From: Oscillospiraceae bacterium
GTDB taxonomy: Bacteria; Bacillota; Clostridia; Oscillospirales; Ruminococcaceae
Reading direction: 5' to 3'
Length of the DNA: 64,000 nt
NCBI GenBank assembly: GCA_017550285.1
Contig: JAFZPP010000046.1
Span: 44,444 to 108,443, forward strand
Part shown: one piece after another, positions 45,920 to 55,242 of the stretch
Numbering within the stretch: position 1 is the first letter of the stretch
Layout of the letters: the number at the start of each line of letters is the position of its first letter
Translations under genes and position numbers: made by a program
The notes under the pieces: generated by a model
The model's input: the letters and a program-made list of their open reading frames with translations, nothing else
What the model was told of the DNA's origin: nothing
Database searches by the model: none

Positions 45920-45971
45920 TTTTGGCAACATCCTCCATCCTCCTTCCTACTTTCTCCATCTTCCTTCCTCC

Positions 45972-47105
45972 TCACTTTCCTCGAAAGAGCGCCCGCAGCA
46001 GCATCTGAAACGTATCCGTAAATGTCCGGCGCGGGACATCCTCTGCGGCGAGCAGCGGTGTTTCAAAAATCAGCGTATCCCCGCAGTAAAATGCTGCCGT
46101 TCCGATCTTCGTCCCCTTTTTCACCGGCGCCTCCAGCCATTTCGGCAGAATCGTCACATTTCCGGTCTGTCCGCCCTTCGGCAGCGCTGCGGACAGCAGC
46201 TCGCCCGTCCCGATCAGGACCGCATCCGCTGTGCCGTGCCGCACCGGAACCGGCTGCATGAATTCTGTCGGATCATCCGGCGTGGTGACATAATAGCCCG
46301 CAAAGCCCTCTTGCAGCAGCGTCTTCGCATCATGAAAGCGCGTATCTTCGTCCTCACCGCCGAGAATCACCGCGATCATCCGCAAGCCGTCGAGCTCTGC
46401 CGCAAGCGTTAAGGTATAGCCCGATGCGCTGCCGTGTCCCGCCTTCAAGCCCAGCAATCCCTCGTAACCCTTCGTCAGACGGTTTTCGGAGACAAGCTCC
46501 GTTTCGCCGCCGCGCAGAAAATCGCGCCATGTCGTAAACATCGGCGTCAGGAAATCGTATTGCAGCAGCGCGCGGCAGAGCAGTCCGAGCTCCTGCGCCG
46601 TCGAGCAGTTTTCATCGGATAATCCTGTGCAGTCCGTGAACACTGTATGCCGCATCCCGAGCGAAAACGCTGCCGCGTTCATCTCCATGACAAACTGCTG
46701 CTCCGTCCCCGAAATGCGGCAGGCAAGCGCGATGCAGGCGTCATTGGCATTGCCGGTGATGACCGCTTTGAGCAGATCGCCGACCGTCATCTGTTCCCCT
46801 GCGAGCAGCCAGACCGTTGCACCGGCTGCGCCCTCCGCCGAAGGCGAAACCGTCACCTTTTCATCCAACGAAAGACTGCCGGATGCAATCGCTTCCGCCG
46901 TCAGATAGACCGTCATGAGCTTCGTCTGGCTCCCGACCGGAAGGCGCTGCGCCGGCGACGTTCCGGCGAGACACATGCCCGTCTGTGCTTCAATCAGCGC
47001 CGTACTGTATGCCGGCACTTCCTCCGCGGTGATTTGCAGCGGCAGCAGACTGCCGGTCAGCAATATCGCAAAACACAGCAAAAGCCCCCGTATCTTGTTC
47101 TTCAT
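45972..47105 (-). CDS. D-alanyl-D-alanine carboxypeptidase (DacF-like)
   Basis: A 377-residue penicillin-binding protein. A signal peptide ends near residue 27. The SxxK motif is SQTK at 59-62. The usual SxN motif appears as NAN in GNANDACIALA, and the KTG motif appears as KAG in GLKAGHGSASGYT. A C-terminal domain has strands of the PBP5 tail type. It trims D-Ala from peptidoglycan pentapeptides. The ATG has GGGAGG seven bases upstream. Confidence 0.9.
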   Translation of the reverse strand: MKNKIRGLLLCFAILLTGSLLPLQITAEEVPAYSTALIEAQTGMCLAGTSPAQRLPVGSQTKLMTVYLTAEAIASGSLSLDEKVTVSPSAEGAAGATVWLLAGEQMTVGDLLKAVITGNANDACIALACRISGTEQQFVMEMNAAAFSLGMRHTVFTDCTGLSDENCSTAQELGLLCRALLQYDFLTPMFTTWRDFLRGGETELVSENRLTKGYEGLLGLKAGHGSASGYTLTLAAELDGLRMIAVILGGEDEDTRFHDAKTLLQEGFAGYYVTTPDDPTEFMQPVPVRHGTADAVLIGTGELLSAALPKGGQTGNVTILPKWLEAPVKKGTKIGTAAFYCGDTLIFETPLLAAEDVPRRTFTDTFQMLLRALFRGK

Positions 47106-47187
47106 ATGCATCCCTCCCGCCGTATTCTATGTCAGAATCATGCAGGATTATACCGGATGTATATGCAGAGGATACGGGGGCTGAATG

Positions 47188-47520
47188 TTACTGCGCGGGA
47201 AAATGTGCGGCATCGCTGAAAGCAGTAATGGCTTCGTGATCCTGCGCGCTGTCATATGCGACCTGTGTACGCTCATATTCGACCCATTCGGCATATTCGG
47301 CAAGGGTTTCACAGTCATACCAGCCGCTGTCACGGTCTGCCTTGTATAAGCCCTCTATGCCGAATTTTTCAATCAGAAAATCCCAGCCGGCTTTCGAGAT
47401 CATTGCCATAAGAATCTGGCAGTAATCAAAGAGATGCTCTGCGTCCTTGAGTGTCTGAAAATCCGCTTCCGTGTAGACATAACCGTTCGGGCGCGGAAAT
47501 ACGCGAAATGCAACTTCCAT
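47188..47520 (-). CDS. Hypothetical protein
   Basis: A 110-residue acidic, Tyr- and Trp-rich protein (MEVAFRVFPRPNGYVYTEADF start). No membrane segment or known motif. It has an AGGAG ribosome site nine bases upstream, and is between dtd and the carboxypeptidase. Confidence 0.65.
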   Translation of the reverse strand: MEVAFRVFPRPNGYVYTEADFQTLKDAEHLFDYCQILMAMISKAGWDFLIEKFGIEGLYKADRDSGWYDCETLAEYAEWVEYERTQVAYDSAQDHEAITAFSDAAHFPAQ

Positions 47521-47556
47521 ATATAAATTCTCCTCTCATTCCGGACGGGCATGCGG

Positions 47557-48027
47557 TCAGTGTGCGGCGTGACGGGGGCGGTTCAGATCATCGGTGTCGA
47601 GCATGACCGTGAACGGGCCGTCATTGTGCAGCGCGACGTCCATATGCGCGCCGAAAATGCCGCATTCTACCTGCTGCACCGCCGCGCGGCACTGCGACAG
47701 AAACAGCTCATACAGCCGGTTCGCTTCATCCGGCTTCGCTGCATGCGAAAAGCTCGGGCGCGTCCCCTTGCGGCAGTCCGCACAGAGCGTAAACTGCGAA
47801 ATCACCAGCAAGGCACCGTTGACATCCTGAATGCTGCAATTTGTTTTGTCGACGGCATCCGAAAAAATCCGCAGCTTCATCAGTTTCTCCGAAAGCTGCA
47901 TGACCTCCTGCTCTGTATCGGTCTCCGTCACGCCGAGCAGCACAAGCAAGCCCTTCCCGATTGCGCCGACCGTTTTTCCCTCGACGGTCACGGACGCTTC
48001 CGTCACGCGCTGAATCAATGCACGCAT
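47557..48027 (-). CDS. dtd: D-aminoacyl-tRNA deacylase
   Basis: A 156-residue Dtd with MRALIQRVTEASVTV at the start, the catalytic-site stretch SQFTLCADCRKGTRPSF and the GPFTVMLDT region (usually NxGPVT). It removes D-amino acids from mischarged tRNAs. GGAGG lies upstream of the ATG; a longer in-frame start inside metH was rejected. Confidence 0.93.
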   Translation of the reverse strand: MRALIQRVTEASVTVEGKTVGAIGKGLLVLLGVTETDTEQEVMQLSEKLMKLRIFSDAVDKTNCSIQDVNGALLVISQFTLCADCRKGTRPSFSHAAKPDEANRLYELFLSQCRAAVQQVECGIFGAHMDVALHNDGPFTVMLDTDDLNRPRHAAH

Positions 48028-48067
48028 AGTTGATCCTCCATATGATAACAAACGGAGAACCGCAGAT

Positions 48068-50431
48068 TTACTGCGGTTCAAATACCGTTTTGGCATAATC
48101 GACCGTCGCCTTGGCATCCTTTGCATAGCAGTCTGCGCCGATCGTTTCGGCATAATCACCGGTCAGCACTGCGCCGCCGACAACAGTCTTGCACTCCGGA
48201 TACTGCTGATGCAGCAGCTTGATCGTCTCCTCCATTGCCCCGACGGTCGTTGTCATCAGCGCCGACAGTCCGACCAGCTTCACCTGATTGGCAATCGCTG
48301 CATCAACAATCTTCTGCGGCGGGACATCCTTGCCGAGATCAATCACATCATAGCCGTAATTTTCCAGCAGCAGTCGGACGATATTCTTGCCGATGTCATG
48401 CACGTCGCCCTGCACCGTCGCAACGATGATTTTGCCCTTGTCCGCTTTGTCGCCGTCCTGCGATGCCATTTGCTGCTTGATTACGCCGAATGCGCTCTGT
48501 GCAGCCGTCGCTGCCTGTATCAGCTGCGGCAGGAAGACCTTGCCGGATTCGTAATCCGCGCCGACCGCATCCAGCGCCGGAATCAGCATATCATTGACAA
48601 CGGCAAGCGGCGCATGCGTCTGCAATGCCTCCAGCGTCAGTCTTGCCGCATCCTGCCGGAGACCGTGGATCACCGCGCCCTCGAGCGTCAGATTTTCATT
48701 CGACTTCTGCGGCGCCGCGGCAGCCGGTGTGCCGGCATCCTGATAGGCGGCAATGAAATTCTCGCAGTTGACGTCAAATCCCGCGAGCATCCGGTAGGCG
48801 CGGACAGTATCCGTCATGCCCTCTGCCATGGGGTTCATGATCGGCAGCGTCAGACCGTTCGTCAGTGCCATGCAGAGGAAATTGCGATTGATCAGCGGAC
48901 GGTTCGGCAGTCCGAAGCTGATATTCGAGACACCGAGCACCGTTTGCAGTCCGAGCTCCTCATGCACGCGCCGGACAGCCCGCAGGGTCTCCGAAGGACC
49001 GTTCTCACCGGTCGAAGCGGTCAGCGTCAGGCAGTCGAGGAAGACATCCTCCTTCGGGATGCCGAGCTGCATTGCTGCTTTCAGAATGCGCTCGCCGATG
49101 CCGAAACGCTCCGCAGCGGATGTCGGAATGCCGTTTTCATCGAGCGTTAATCCGACAATCGCTGCACCGTAATGCTTGACGAGCGGCAGCACCGTTTTCA
49201 GCGATTCCGCCTTGCCGTTGACCGAATTGACAATCGGCTTGCCCGGATAGATGCGCAGGGCGGCTTCCAGTGCGGCAGGATCGGAGGAATCCAGCTGCAA
49301 GGGCAGATCGGTAACCTCCAGAATCGCCTGCACCGCCTGCGGCAGCACCTCCGCTTCGTTGATGCCCGGCGTTCCGACATTGACATCCAGGATATCCGCG
49401 CCGGCTTCCGTCTGCGAGATTGCTTCGCCGCGCAGATAATCAAAATCATTGTCAAGCAGCGCCTGCTTCATGCGCTTTTTGCCGGTCGGATTGATGCGTT
49501 CGCCGATGATGCGCGGCATATCAAGCAAAACCGTCCGTGTGCCGGAGCAGACCGCTGCCTGCTTTGCAAAACAGCGTCTGCCGCGGCGCAGCGGATTGAG
49601 CTTTTCCCGTATTGCGCGGATGAAATCCGGCGTCGTGCCGCAGCATCCGCCGAAAAACTGTACGCCGCATTCCGCGAATGCAGGCATCAGCTCGGCAAAT
49701 TCCGCCGGCGTCAGATAATATTCTCCGGTCACCGGATCAGGCAGTCCGGCATTCGCCTTCGCAATCAGCGGCAGCGATGTCCAGCGCGCCATTTCCTGCA
49801 CCATGGGCAGAATCTCCTTCGGACCGAGTGAGCAGTTGATGCCGATTGCCGCTGCGCCGAGTCCTTCCAGCGTCATCGCCGCTGCGGACACCGGACAGCC
49901 TGTGAAGGTTCTGCCGTTTTCGGTGAAGGTCATTGTGACAATCACCGGCAGACCGGTCGCTTCCTTCGCTGCAAGCACCGCCGCCTTCGTCTCAAGCAGA
50001 TCGCTCATTGTCTCTATGACGACCAGATCGGCGCCGGCTTCTGCACCTGCCGCGCACATCACGCGGAAGGATTCATATGCCGCTTCAAAGGTCATCTGTC
50101 CGGCAGGCGGCAGAAGCTGTCCCGTCGGACCGATATCCAGTGCAACACAAACGCCCTCGCCGACGGCATCCTTTGCAAGCCGGATCGCCGCTTTGATGCT
50201 CTCCGCCGGATCAACACCCGTGCCTGCCAGCTTCAGCGGATTCGCGCCGAAGGTATTGGCATAGACAATCTGCGAACCGGCTTCCGCATAGGCTCTGTGC
50301 ACCGCAGCGACGCGCTCCGGTTCGGTCAGATTCAGCCGCTCCGGCAGCTCTCCCGGCTTCAGATGCAGCATGGTGCCCATGCCGCCGTCCAAAAAGACAA
50401 ATTCATTCAAAAGCAATGTGCGAAAGTCCAT
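48068..50431 (-). CDS. metH: B12-dependent methionine synthase (MetH, without activation domain)
   Basis: A 787-residue MetH. The homocysteine-binding domain comes first with the Zn Cys in GINCSLGP and GGCCGTTPDF. Then the methyltetrahydrofolate-binding domain (INPTGKKRMKQALL, LDVNVGTPG), the cobalamin cap and the B12-binding domain with DVHDIGKNIV (DxHxxG). The reactivation domain is a separate gene next to it, as in several Firmicutes. It transfers the methyl from methyl-THF to homocysteine. Confidence 0.95.
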   Translation of the reverse strand: MDFRTLLLNEFVFLDGGMGTMLHLKPGELPERLNLTEPERVAAVHRAYAEAGSQIVYANTFGANPLKLAGTGVDPAESIKAAIRLAKDAVGEGVCVALDIGPTGQLLPPAGQMTFEAAYESFRVMCAAGAEAGADLVVIETMSDLLETKAAVLAAKEATGLPVIVTMTFTENGRTFTGCPVSAAAMTLEGLGAAAIGINCSLGPKEILPMVQEMARWTSLPLIAKANAGLPDPVTGEYYLTPAEFAELMPAFAECGVQFFGGCCGTTPDFIRAIREKLNPLRRGRRCFAKQAAVCSGTRTVLLDMPRIIGERINPTGKKRMKQALLDNDFDYLRGEAISQTEAGADILDVNVGTPGINEAEVLPQAVQAILEVTDLPLQLDSSDPAALEAALRIYPGKPIVNSVNGKAESLKTVLPLVKHYGAAIVGLTLDENGIPTSAAERFGIGERILKAAMQLGIPKEDVFLDCLTLTASTGENGPSETLRAVRRVHEELGLQTVLGVSNISFGLPNRPLINRNFLCMALTNGLTLPIMNPMAEGMTDTVRAYRMLAGFDVNCENFIAAYQDAGTPAAAAPQKSNENLTLEGAVIHGLRQDAARLTLEALQTHAPLAVVNDMLIPALDAVGADYESGKVFLPQLIQAATAAQSAFGVIKQQMASQDGDKADKGKIIVATVQGDVHDIGKNIVRLLLENYGYDVIDLGKDVPPQKIVDAAIANQVKLVGLSALMTTTVGAMEETIKLLHQQYPECKTVVGGAVLTGDYAETIGADCYAKDAKATVDYAKTVFEPQ

Positions 50432-50449
50432 GCTTCCTCCTATCATCAA

Positions 50450-51115
50450 TCATACCGCGTTTTCTTTCCGCATCGGGCAGGTCTCGTGATACGGGCATTC
50501 TTCGCAGGAATTGCCGCAGCAGAAGCGCCGCGCATCCTTCACCGGTTCATGCGACATGCCCATGACCGCCGTCACGGATTTCATCGGCAGGAGCGTCTGC
50601 GCAGGGGTCACGGTCAGTCCGATCTTGCGCGGGGCATCGAGCATCTGCACGAGCGCCCCCTGCTGTGTGATCGGGAAATCGCCGTAGCCTGCCGAAAACC
50701 GCGCCGTATAATACGGATACGGATACTTTGCCCTGATCTCCGCTTCGAGATCGTTGCAGACACGCTCGACCGCTGCGCCTGCGACAGCATCGTACATCAC
50801 CGCGAGCGTCATATCCGTCACCGAGGCGCGCCGGATCAGCGCATCGACCGGTGCGGACAGCGTCGCCGCGAGCAGCACCGCCTCTTTGCATCCGGTCAGG
50901 TGCAGCGCAATGTCCTCCCCCTGCAAGGGCAGTCCGCCGAGCAGCACGCCCGACGCCGTATGTTCGACCGGCAGTACACGGTAAACCGTCCGCGGCTGTG
51001 CGGCAGCGCAGAGCTTTTTCACGCAGTCCTCCAGCATCGCAGAGAGGTTTTCATCCAGCGACGGCGTATTCAGATACATCAGTATCTCGGAGCGGTCCAG
51101 ATCGTCGGGCTTCAT
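50450..51115 (-). CDS. Methionine synthase activation-domain protein
   Basis: A 221-residue protein with the SAM-binding region RFSAGYGDFPI (RxSxGYxxxP pattern) that matches the separate activation domain of MetH. The C-terminus has the CCGNSCEECPYHETCPM Cys cluster. It likely reactivates cob(II)alamin of MetH by reductive methylation. It lies 18 bases from metH, and overlaps the metF stop by four bases. Confidence 0.88.
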   Translation of the reverse strand: MKPDDLDRSEILMYLNTPSLDENLSAMLEDCVKKLCAAAQPRTVYRVLPVEHTASGVLLGGLPLQGEDIALHLTGCKEAVLLAATLSAPVDALIRRASVTDMTLAVMYDAVAGAAVERVCNDLEAEIRAKYPYPYYTARFSAGYGDFPITQQGALVQMLDAPRKIGLTVTPAQTLLPMKSVTAVMGMSHEPVKDARRFCCGNSCEECPYHETCPMRKENAV

Positions 51116-51975
51116 CGGCGGATTTCCTCGCCGATCTGCTCCATGATGTAGCGCGCAACATCCGGATTGTTCATCGTATAGATGTGGATGCCGTCGGTGC
51201 CGTGCTCCAGAAGATCGAGAATCTGCATAATCGCATATTCCAGTCCGGCGGCTTTCAGCGACGCGGGATCGTCCGAATAGCGCGCCATGAGCTTCGCAAG
51301 ACGGTTCGGAATCGAGGCGCCGCAGAGCGAGACCATGCGCTCAATGGATTTCTTCGAGGTCACGGGCATGATGCCTGCCTCAACCGGTACGGCGATGCCC
51401 TTCTGCACGAGCTTTTCACGGAAGGCATAGAAATCGGGATTGTAATAAAACAGCTGCGAGATCAGATGCGATGCACCGGCATCGACCTTCTCTTTCAGAT
51501 GCGCAATATCCGTATCGAGATCGGGCGCCTCCGGATGTCCCTCAGGATAACATGCAGCCGCAATATCAAAATCACCGTGCGAACGGATAAACGCAATCAG
51601 ATCGGATGCATAGTGAAAATCATCCTTCGGCGCAAGATCGGGATTGCGGTCGCCGCGCAGCGCAAGGATATTGCCGATACCCTTCGCACGGAAGACCTCG
51701 AGCTTTTCCAGCACCGAATCCTTTGTCTCGTTGATGCAGGGCAGATGCGCAATCGACGGGATGCCGTGCAGATTCTGGATCGTCTCGCAGATTTCTGCGG
51801 TCGATGCGCCCGGCACCGAGCCGCCTGCACCGTAGGTCACGCTGATGAAATCCGGCTTCAGGTCCTTCAATGCCGCGAGCGTCTGATAGATGCTGTCAAT
51901 CGGCACATTCGGCTTCGGCGGGAATACCTCAAACGAGAGCACCGGCTTCTTTTCAAATAATTGGATTGCTTTCAT
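51112..51975 (-). CDS. metF: Methylenetetrahydrofolate reductase
   Basis: A 287-residue MetF with FEVFPPKP, SVTYGAGGS, and the FAD-contact LALRGDRN and SQLFYYNPDFYAF regions. It makes 5-methyl-THF, the substrate of metH. It is cotranscribed with the activation-domain gene and metH. Confidence 0.95.
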   Translation of the reverse strand: MKAIQLFEKKPVLSFEVFPPKPNVPIDSIYQTLAALKDLKPDFISVTYGAGGSVPGASTAEICETIQNLHGIPSIAHLPCINETKDSVLEKLEVFRAKGIGNILALRGDRNPDLAPKDDFHYASDLIAFIRSHGDFDIAAACYPEGHPEAPDLDTDIAHLKEKVDAGASHLISQLFYYNPDFYAFREKLVQKGIAVPVEAGIMPVTSKKSIERMVSLCGASIPNRLAKLMARYSDDPASLKAAGLEYAIMQILDLLEHGTDGIHIYTMNNPDVARYIMEQIGEEIRR

Positions 51976-52014
51976 AGTGTACCTCATACCGCAGATTCAC
52001 AGTGTCTGCGGCTT

Positions 52015-52713
52015 TTATGCATGATGTTCATTCGCCTGTACGGGCTCCGTGCGCCAGTCAATCGGCGTCATGCCGTTGGCGGTCAGGAAGGCGTTGGTCT
52101 TTGAGAAATGCCGGCAGCCGAAAAATCCGTGATACGCGGAAAGCGGGCTCGGATGCGGACACTGTAAAATCAGATGCTGCGGATTCGTAATCAGCCTTGC
52201 CTTCGCGCGCGCATTGCCGCCCCACAGCAGAAAGACCATAGGCTGCGCGCGTTCATTCAGATGCATGATGATCGCGTCGGTCAGCTCCTCCCAGCCCATG
52301 CCGTGATGCGAATTTGCCTGCCCTGCACGTACCGTCAGTGCCGCATTGAGCAGCAGAACGCCCTGCTTTGCCCAGTTCGTCAGATCGCCGGAGCCGCTGC
52401 GGTTGTCAATCCCCAGATCATCATAAATCTCCTTGAAGATATTGACCAGTGAGGGCGGCGGCTGTACGCCCTGCCGCACCGAAAAGCTCAGTCCGTGCGC
52501 CTGCCCCTCGCCGTGGTAGGGGTCCTGCCCCAGAATCACGCATTTGACATCCTTGTACGCTGTATATTTCAGTGCGTTGAAAATGTCATACATATCCGGA
52601 TAAATCTTTTTCGTTGCATATTCGCGTTTCAGAAACTCGCGCAGCCGCAGATAGCTTTCGCTGCTGAATTCCGGCGCGAGAATCGTATCCCAGTCATTGC
52701 CGATATGTACCAT
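52015..52713 (-). CDS. ung: Uracil-DNA glycosylase
   Basis: A 232-residue UDG with the water-activating loop GQDPYHGEGQAHGLSF, and the second motif HPSPLSAYHGFFGC. It excises uracil from DNA. RBS AGAGGA is upstream. Confidence 0.97.
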   Translation of the reverse strand: MVHIGNDWDTILAPEFSSESYLRLREFLKREYATKKIYPDMYDIFNALKYTAYKDVKCVILGQDPYHGEGQAHGLSFSVRQGVQPPPSLVNIFKEIYDDLGIDNRSGSGDLTNWAKQGVLLLNAALTVRAGQANSHHGMGWEELTDAIIMHLNERAQPMVFLLWGGNARAKARLITNPQHLILQCPHPSPLSAYHGFFGCRHFSKTNAFLTANGMTPIDWRTEPVQANEHHA

Positions 52714-52717
52714 GCGC

Positions 52718-53191
52718 TCAATCCTCTTTTACGATGTAATAATACCATTTGCCCGTCAGCACATCGCGCGGCGCGCCATAGACCGCAATCGGTGCATTGC
52801 CGACTGCAAGTTCACCGTGATTCTGCACGAGAATGCCGCCGCTCTTCGGCGTCACGAACCGAACCGAATCACCCGCTGCAATGATCTCACAAATCTCGGT
52901 TTCCATCAGCTCATAAAGGCCGTCCGAGAATGCATCGTATGCATCCGACTGCTCGACCGGAATATTGAAGCCGTTGTCAATCGTCGGTAGATCGGTGATA
53001 TCAACCGCTGCCTCACGGTCAAGCAGATAGGAAGCTACATTTTCAAATGCCTTCTGATGCGCCGAATAAACGCCCGAAAGCGAATTCGCTGTCACCTTTG
53101 ATTCGCGCAGCAGCAGAAACCACGCAATGCCAATCAGAATCAGAATGCCGATTGCCGTATAGACCCAGTGTCTGATTTTTGAATTCGACAT
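52718..53191 (-). CDS. Membrane-anchored hypothetical protein
   Basis: A 157-residue protein with one N-terminal helix (residues 9-27, YTAIGILILIGIAWFLLL) and an outer domain. It has no known motif. The C-terminal part (GKWYYYIVKED) is strand-rich. It overlaps the DUF3795 gene's end with an AAGGAGG ribosome site in that overlap. Confidence 0.65.
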   Translation of the reverse strand: MSNSKIRHWVYTAIGILILIGIAWFLLLRESKVTANSLSGVYSAHQKAFENVASYLLDREAAVDITDLPTIDNGFNIPVEQSDAYDAFSDGLYELMETEICEIIAAGDSVRFVTPKSGGILVQNHGELAVGNAPIAVYGAPRDVLTGKWYYYIVKED

Positions 53192-53194
53192 GAT

Positions 53195-53599
53195 TTATTC
53201 CTCCTTTTTCCCTGTCTCTATAAACTGCATCAGCTTTTCGAGATCGTCAAAATCATCGTAATCGCCCATGATGCCCTCGCGGTGATAGATAATGCCGTTT
53301 TTCTCATTGCGCGCAAGACAGTCCAGCAGCGTTTCCGTGCTGTATCTGTGCGCAAATTCTGCAAATGCACGCGCCTTGATTTTCTCTGCATATAAGCCCT
53401 TGCGGCACTGCGCCGGTTCGCATTCCCAGCAGCCGCGCAGACCCTTTCCCATGACGCATTTGCGGTTTTCACACCATGCTGCATCCTTGCACCACGACAG
53501 CTCCAGAAAGCCGTCTTTTTTGCATCCTTTGCACTGCACATTCTCCGAGCAGAGACAGCATGCAAGTCCGCAGCGTGCAATACCGAGTTCCCGTTTCAT
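53195..53599 (-). CDS. DUF3795 Cys-rich protein
   Basis: A 134-residue protein with the DUF3795 pattern: CGLACCLCSENVQCKGCKKDGF and WCENRKCVMGKGLRGCWECEPAQC. The Cys set is likely to bind Zn or Fe-S. Function unknown. Confidence 0.85.
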   Translation of the reverse strand: MKRELGIARCGLACCLCSENVQCKGCKKDGFLELSWCKDAAWCENRKCVMGKGLRGCWECEPAQCRKGLYAEKIKARAFAEFAHRYSTETLLDCLARNEKNGIIYHREGIMGDYDDFDDLEKLMQFIETGKKEE

Positions 53600-53681
53600 A
53601 TTCTGCCGCCTTTCTTCTTTGTATCACCAAACATAAAACGGAGCAATCCGGCAAAAGTATGCCGTGCCGGACAGTCTTCGT

Positions 53682-54896
53682 TCACCGCAGCCGTGCGCTG
53701 CCCGCCCAGATATTATCGGAAACATCGACCGGTACGCCGTCTTGCAGGAAGAACCGCGGCACACGCTCGCCGACCGCACAGACAACCTCATAATTGATAG
53801 TTCCGGTGTTTTCTGCAATCTGATCGGCACTGCAAAATCCGTTTGCATCACCGAATACCGTCACGATATCACCGACCGAGATGCCGTGTGCGTCCGTGAT
53901 ATCCAGCATCAGCTGATCCATGCACACTCTGCCGATCACCGGACAAAGCTGCTCACGCACCAGCATCTTGCAGTTTCCGTTTCCGTTGAGCCGCCAGAAG
54001 CCGTCTGCATAGCCGATCGGTACCGTCGCAACCGTGCGCGGCGTATCTGCCGTATAGGTTCTGCCGTAGCTGACGGTGTCGCCCGACTGGATCGTTTTGA
54101 TATGCGAGATGACGCTTTTCAGTGCCATGACCGGCCGCAGCTCCGGCAGATTGCGCGTCACGCCCGACGGCGCAAGTCCGTACAGCACCACGCCTGCGCG
54201 CACCATATCAAGGTGCACATCCGGCAAGTCCTCCGCATGCGGCTGATCGAAAATCGCTGCGCTGTTTGCACAGTGCCGCAGGGCAAAGCTGATGCCGCGG
54301 CTTTCCAGCGTGTCAATCGCGTCAATGAAATTGCGGTACTGCTCCAATGTGAACGCTTCGCCGTCGGCACCGTCATCCGCGACCGCAAAATGCGTGAAGA
54401 TTCCCTCCGGTTTCAGGCAGGGCAGCTTGCAGACTGCCAGTGCATCCGAAAGCTCCGAATGCCCGTTCCGGTGCTGAAAGCCGATTCTGCCCATGCCGGT
54501 GTCAATCTTAATATGCATCTTCACACGCACGCCGTCCGACATTGCTGCCTGCGAGAGCGATTCGCCGTAGCTGCGCGAATATACACACTGCGAAATATTC
54601 TGCTTCGCCAGTACGCCGGCACATTCCGGCGGCGTATAGCCGAGAATCAGGATCGGCAGCGCGATCTGCCCCTGCCGAAGCTGGAGCGCCTCCTCCAGAT
54701 TCGAGACCGCAAGAAAATCTGCACCCAGCGACTCATACAGTGCCGCCAGCCGCACGGCGTTATGTCCGTAGCCGTTTGCCTTGATTACGCAGCAGACCTT
54801 CGTCTCCTGCCGGACCGCTTTTCTGATCTGCTGATAGTTCCATGCGGCATGGTCGAGGTTGATCTCTGCCCATGTCCGCTTGCGAATGCCCTGCAC
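53682..54896 (-). CDS. alr: Alanine racemase
   Basis: A 404-residue Alr. The PLP Lys is residue 39 in VIKANGYGHNAV; the catalytic Tyr is in SYGRTYTA; and the C-terminal domain has AVGERVPRFFL. It makes D-Ala for peptidoglycan. The start is a GTG with AAAGGAG 11 bases upstream; the nearby ATG is in another frame. Confidence 0.95.
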   Translation of the reverse strand: MQGIRKRTWAEINLDHAAWNYQQIRKAVRQETKVCCVIKANGYGHNAVRLAALYESLGADFLAVSNLEEALQLRQGQIALPILILGYTPPECAGVLAKQNISQCVYSRSYGESLSQAAMSDGVRVKMHIKIDTGMGRIGFQHRNGHSELSDALAVCKLPCLKPEGIFTHFAVADDGADGEAFTLEQYRNFIDAIDTLESRGISFALRHCANSAAIFDQPHAEDLPDVHLDMVRAGVVLYGLAPSGVTRNLPELRPVMALKSVISHIKTIQSGDTVSYGRTYTADTPRTVATVPIGYADGFWRLNGNGNCKMLVREQLCPVIGRVCMDQLMLDITDAHGISVGDIVTVFGDANGFCSADQIAENTGTINYEVVCAVGERVPRFFLQDGVPVDVSDNIWAGSARLR

Positions 54897-54933
54897 GATG
54901 CATCAGGCTCCTTTCAATTTTACATACATATTT

Positions 54934-54962
54934 ATTATAGCACAATCCGGCGGATTTGTAAA
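54934..54962 (-). promoter_or_regulatory. Promoter of alr
   Basis: TTTACA (54962-54957) and TATAAT (54939-54934) with a 17-base spacer on the minus strand. Confidence 0.75.
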
Positions 54963-54990
54963 GCGGGCAGCGCCCGCAGGGAGGGAAAAG

Positions 54991-55033
54991 TAGGAGTGAG
55001 GAAGGAGGAGTTAAGGTATCCGCTTCGCGGATG
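54991..55033 (+). repeat. Purine-rich hairpin repeat, copy C
   Basis: TAGGAGTGAGGAAGGAGGAG is followed by a hairpin ATCCGC-TTC-GCGGAT (55018-55032). It shares its layout with copy A, where the stem pair is changed on both sides (ATGCGC/GCGCAT). Confidence 0.75.
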
Positions 55034-55179
55034 TGATTCAGAATGGGTGCCGCTCTTGCCGGCAGCCAAGCCCGCGGGCAGCGACCAGCGGCTCTGCCTC
55101 TGGACTCCGCAAACTTGTATTTTTGTCCGCTGAAAACGCTATAAAACATCGCAAATGTCCGCTCCTGCGCCCTCCCCTC

Positions 55180-55209
55180 TTGACATTCCGGCGGTGACTG
55201 CGGTATAAT
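55180..55209 (+). promoter_or_regulatory. Promoter of the YfcE-like phosphodiesterase gene
   Basis: TTGACA (55180-55185) and TATAAT (55204-55209) with 18-base spacing, 33 bases before the start codon. Confidence 0.85.
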
Positions 55210-55242
55210 AACAAGCGAAATCATGCAAAGGAGAATCTGAAA

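Larger units (their letters stand above)
45465..45971. other. Intergenic region with purine-rich repeats
   Basis: No gene is supported. It holds the pgi promoter at its left and two opposing copies of a purine-rich hairpin repeat (45751-45797 plus and 45868-45919 minus). Confidence 0.7.
54897..55242. other. Intergenic region between alr and the phosphodiesterase gene
   Basis: No gene supported. It has the alr promoter, the hairpin GCGGGCAGCGCCCGC at 54963-54977, a purine-rich hairpin repeat copy at 54991-55033, and the promoter of the next plus-strand gene. Confidence 0.7.

Noticed and set aside
54896..54905. ATG start for alr upstream of the GTG
   Set aside because: That ATG is in another frame; the GTG has the ribosome site at an acceptable distance.
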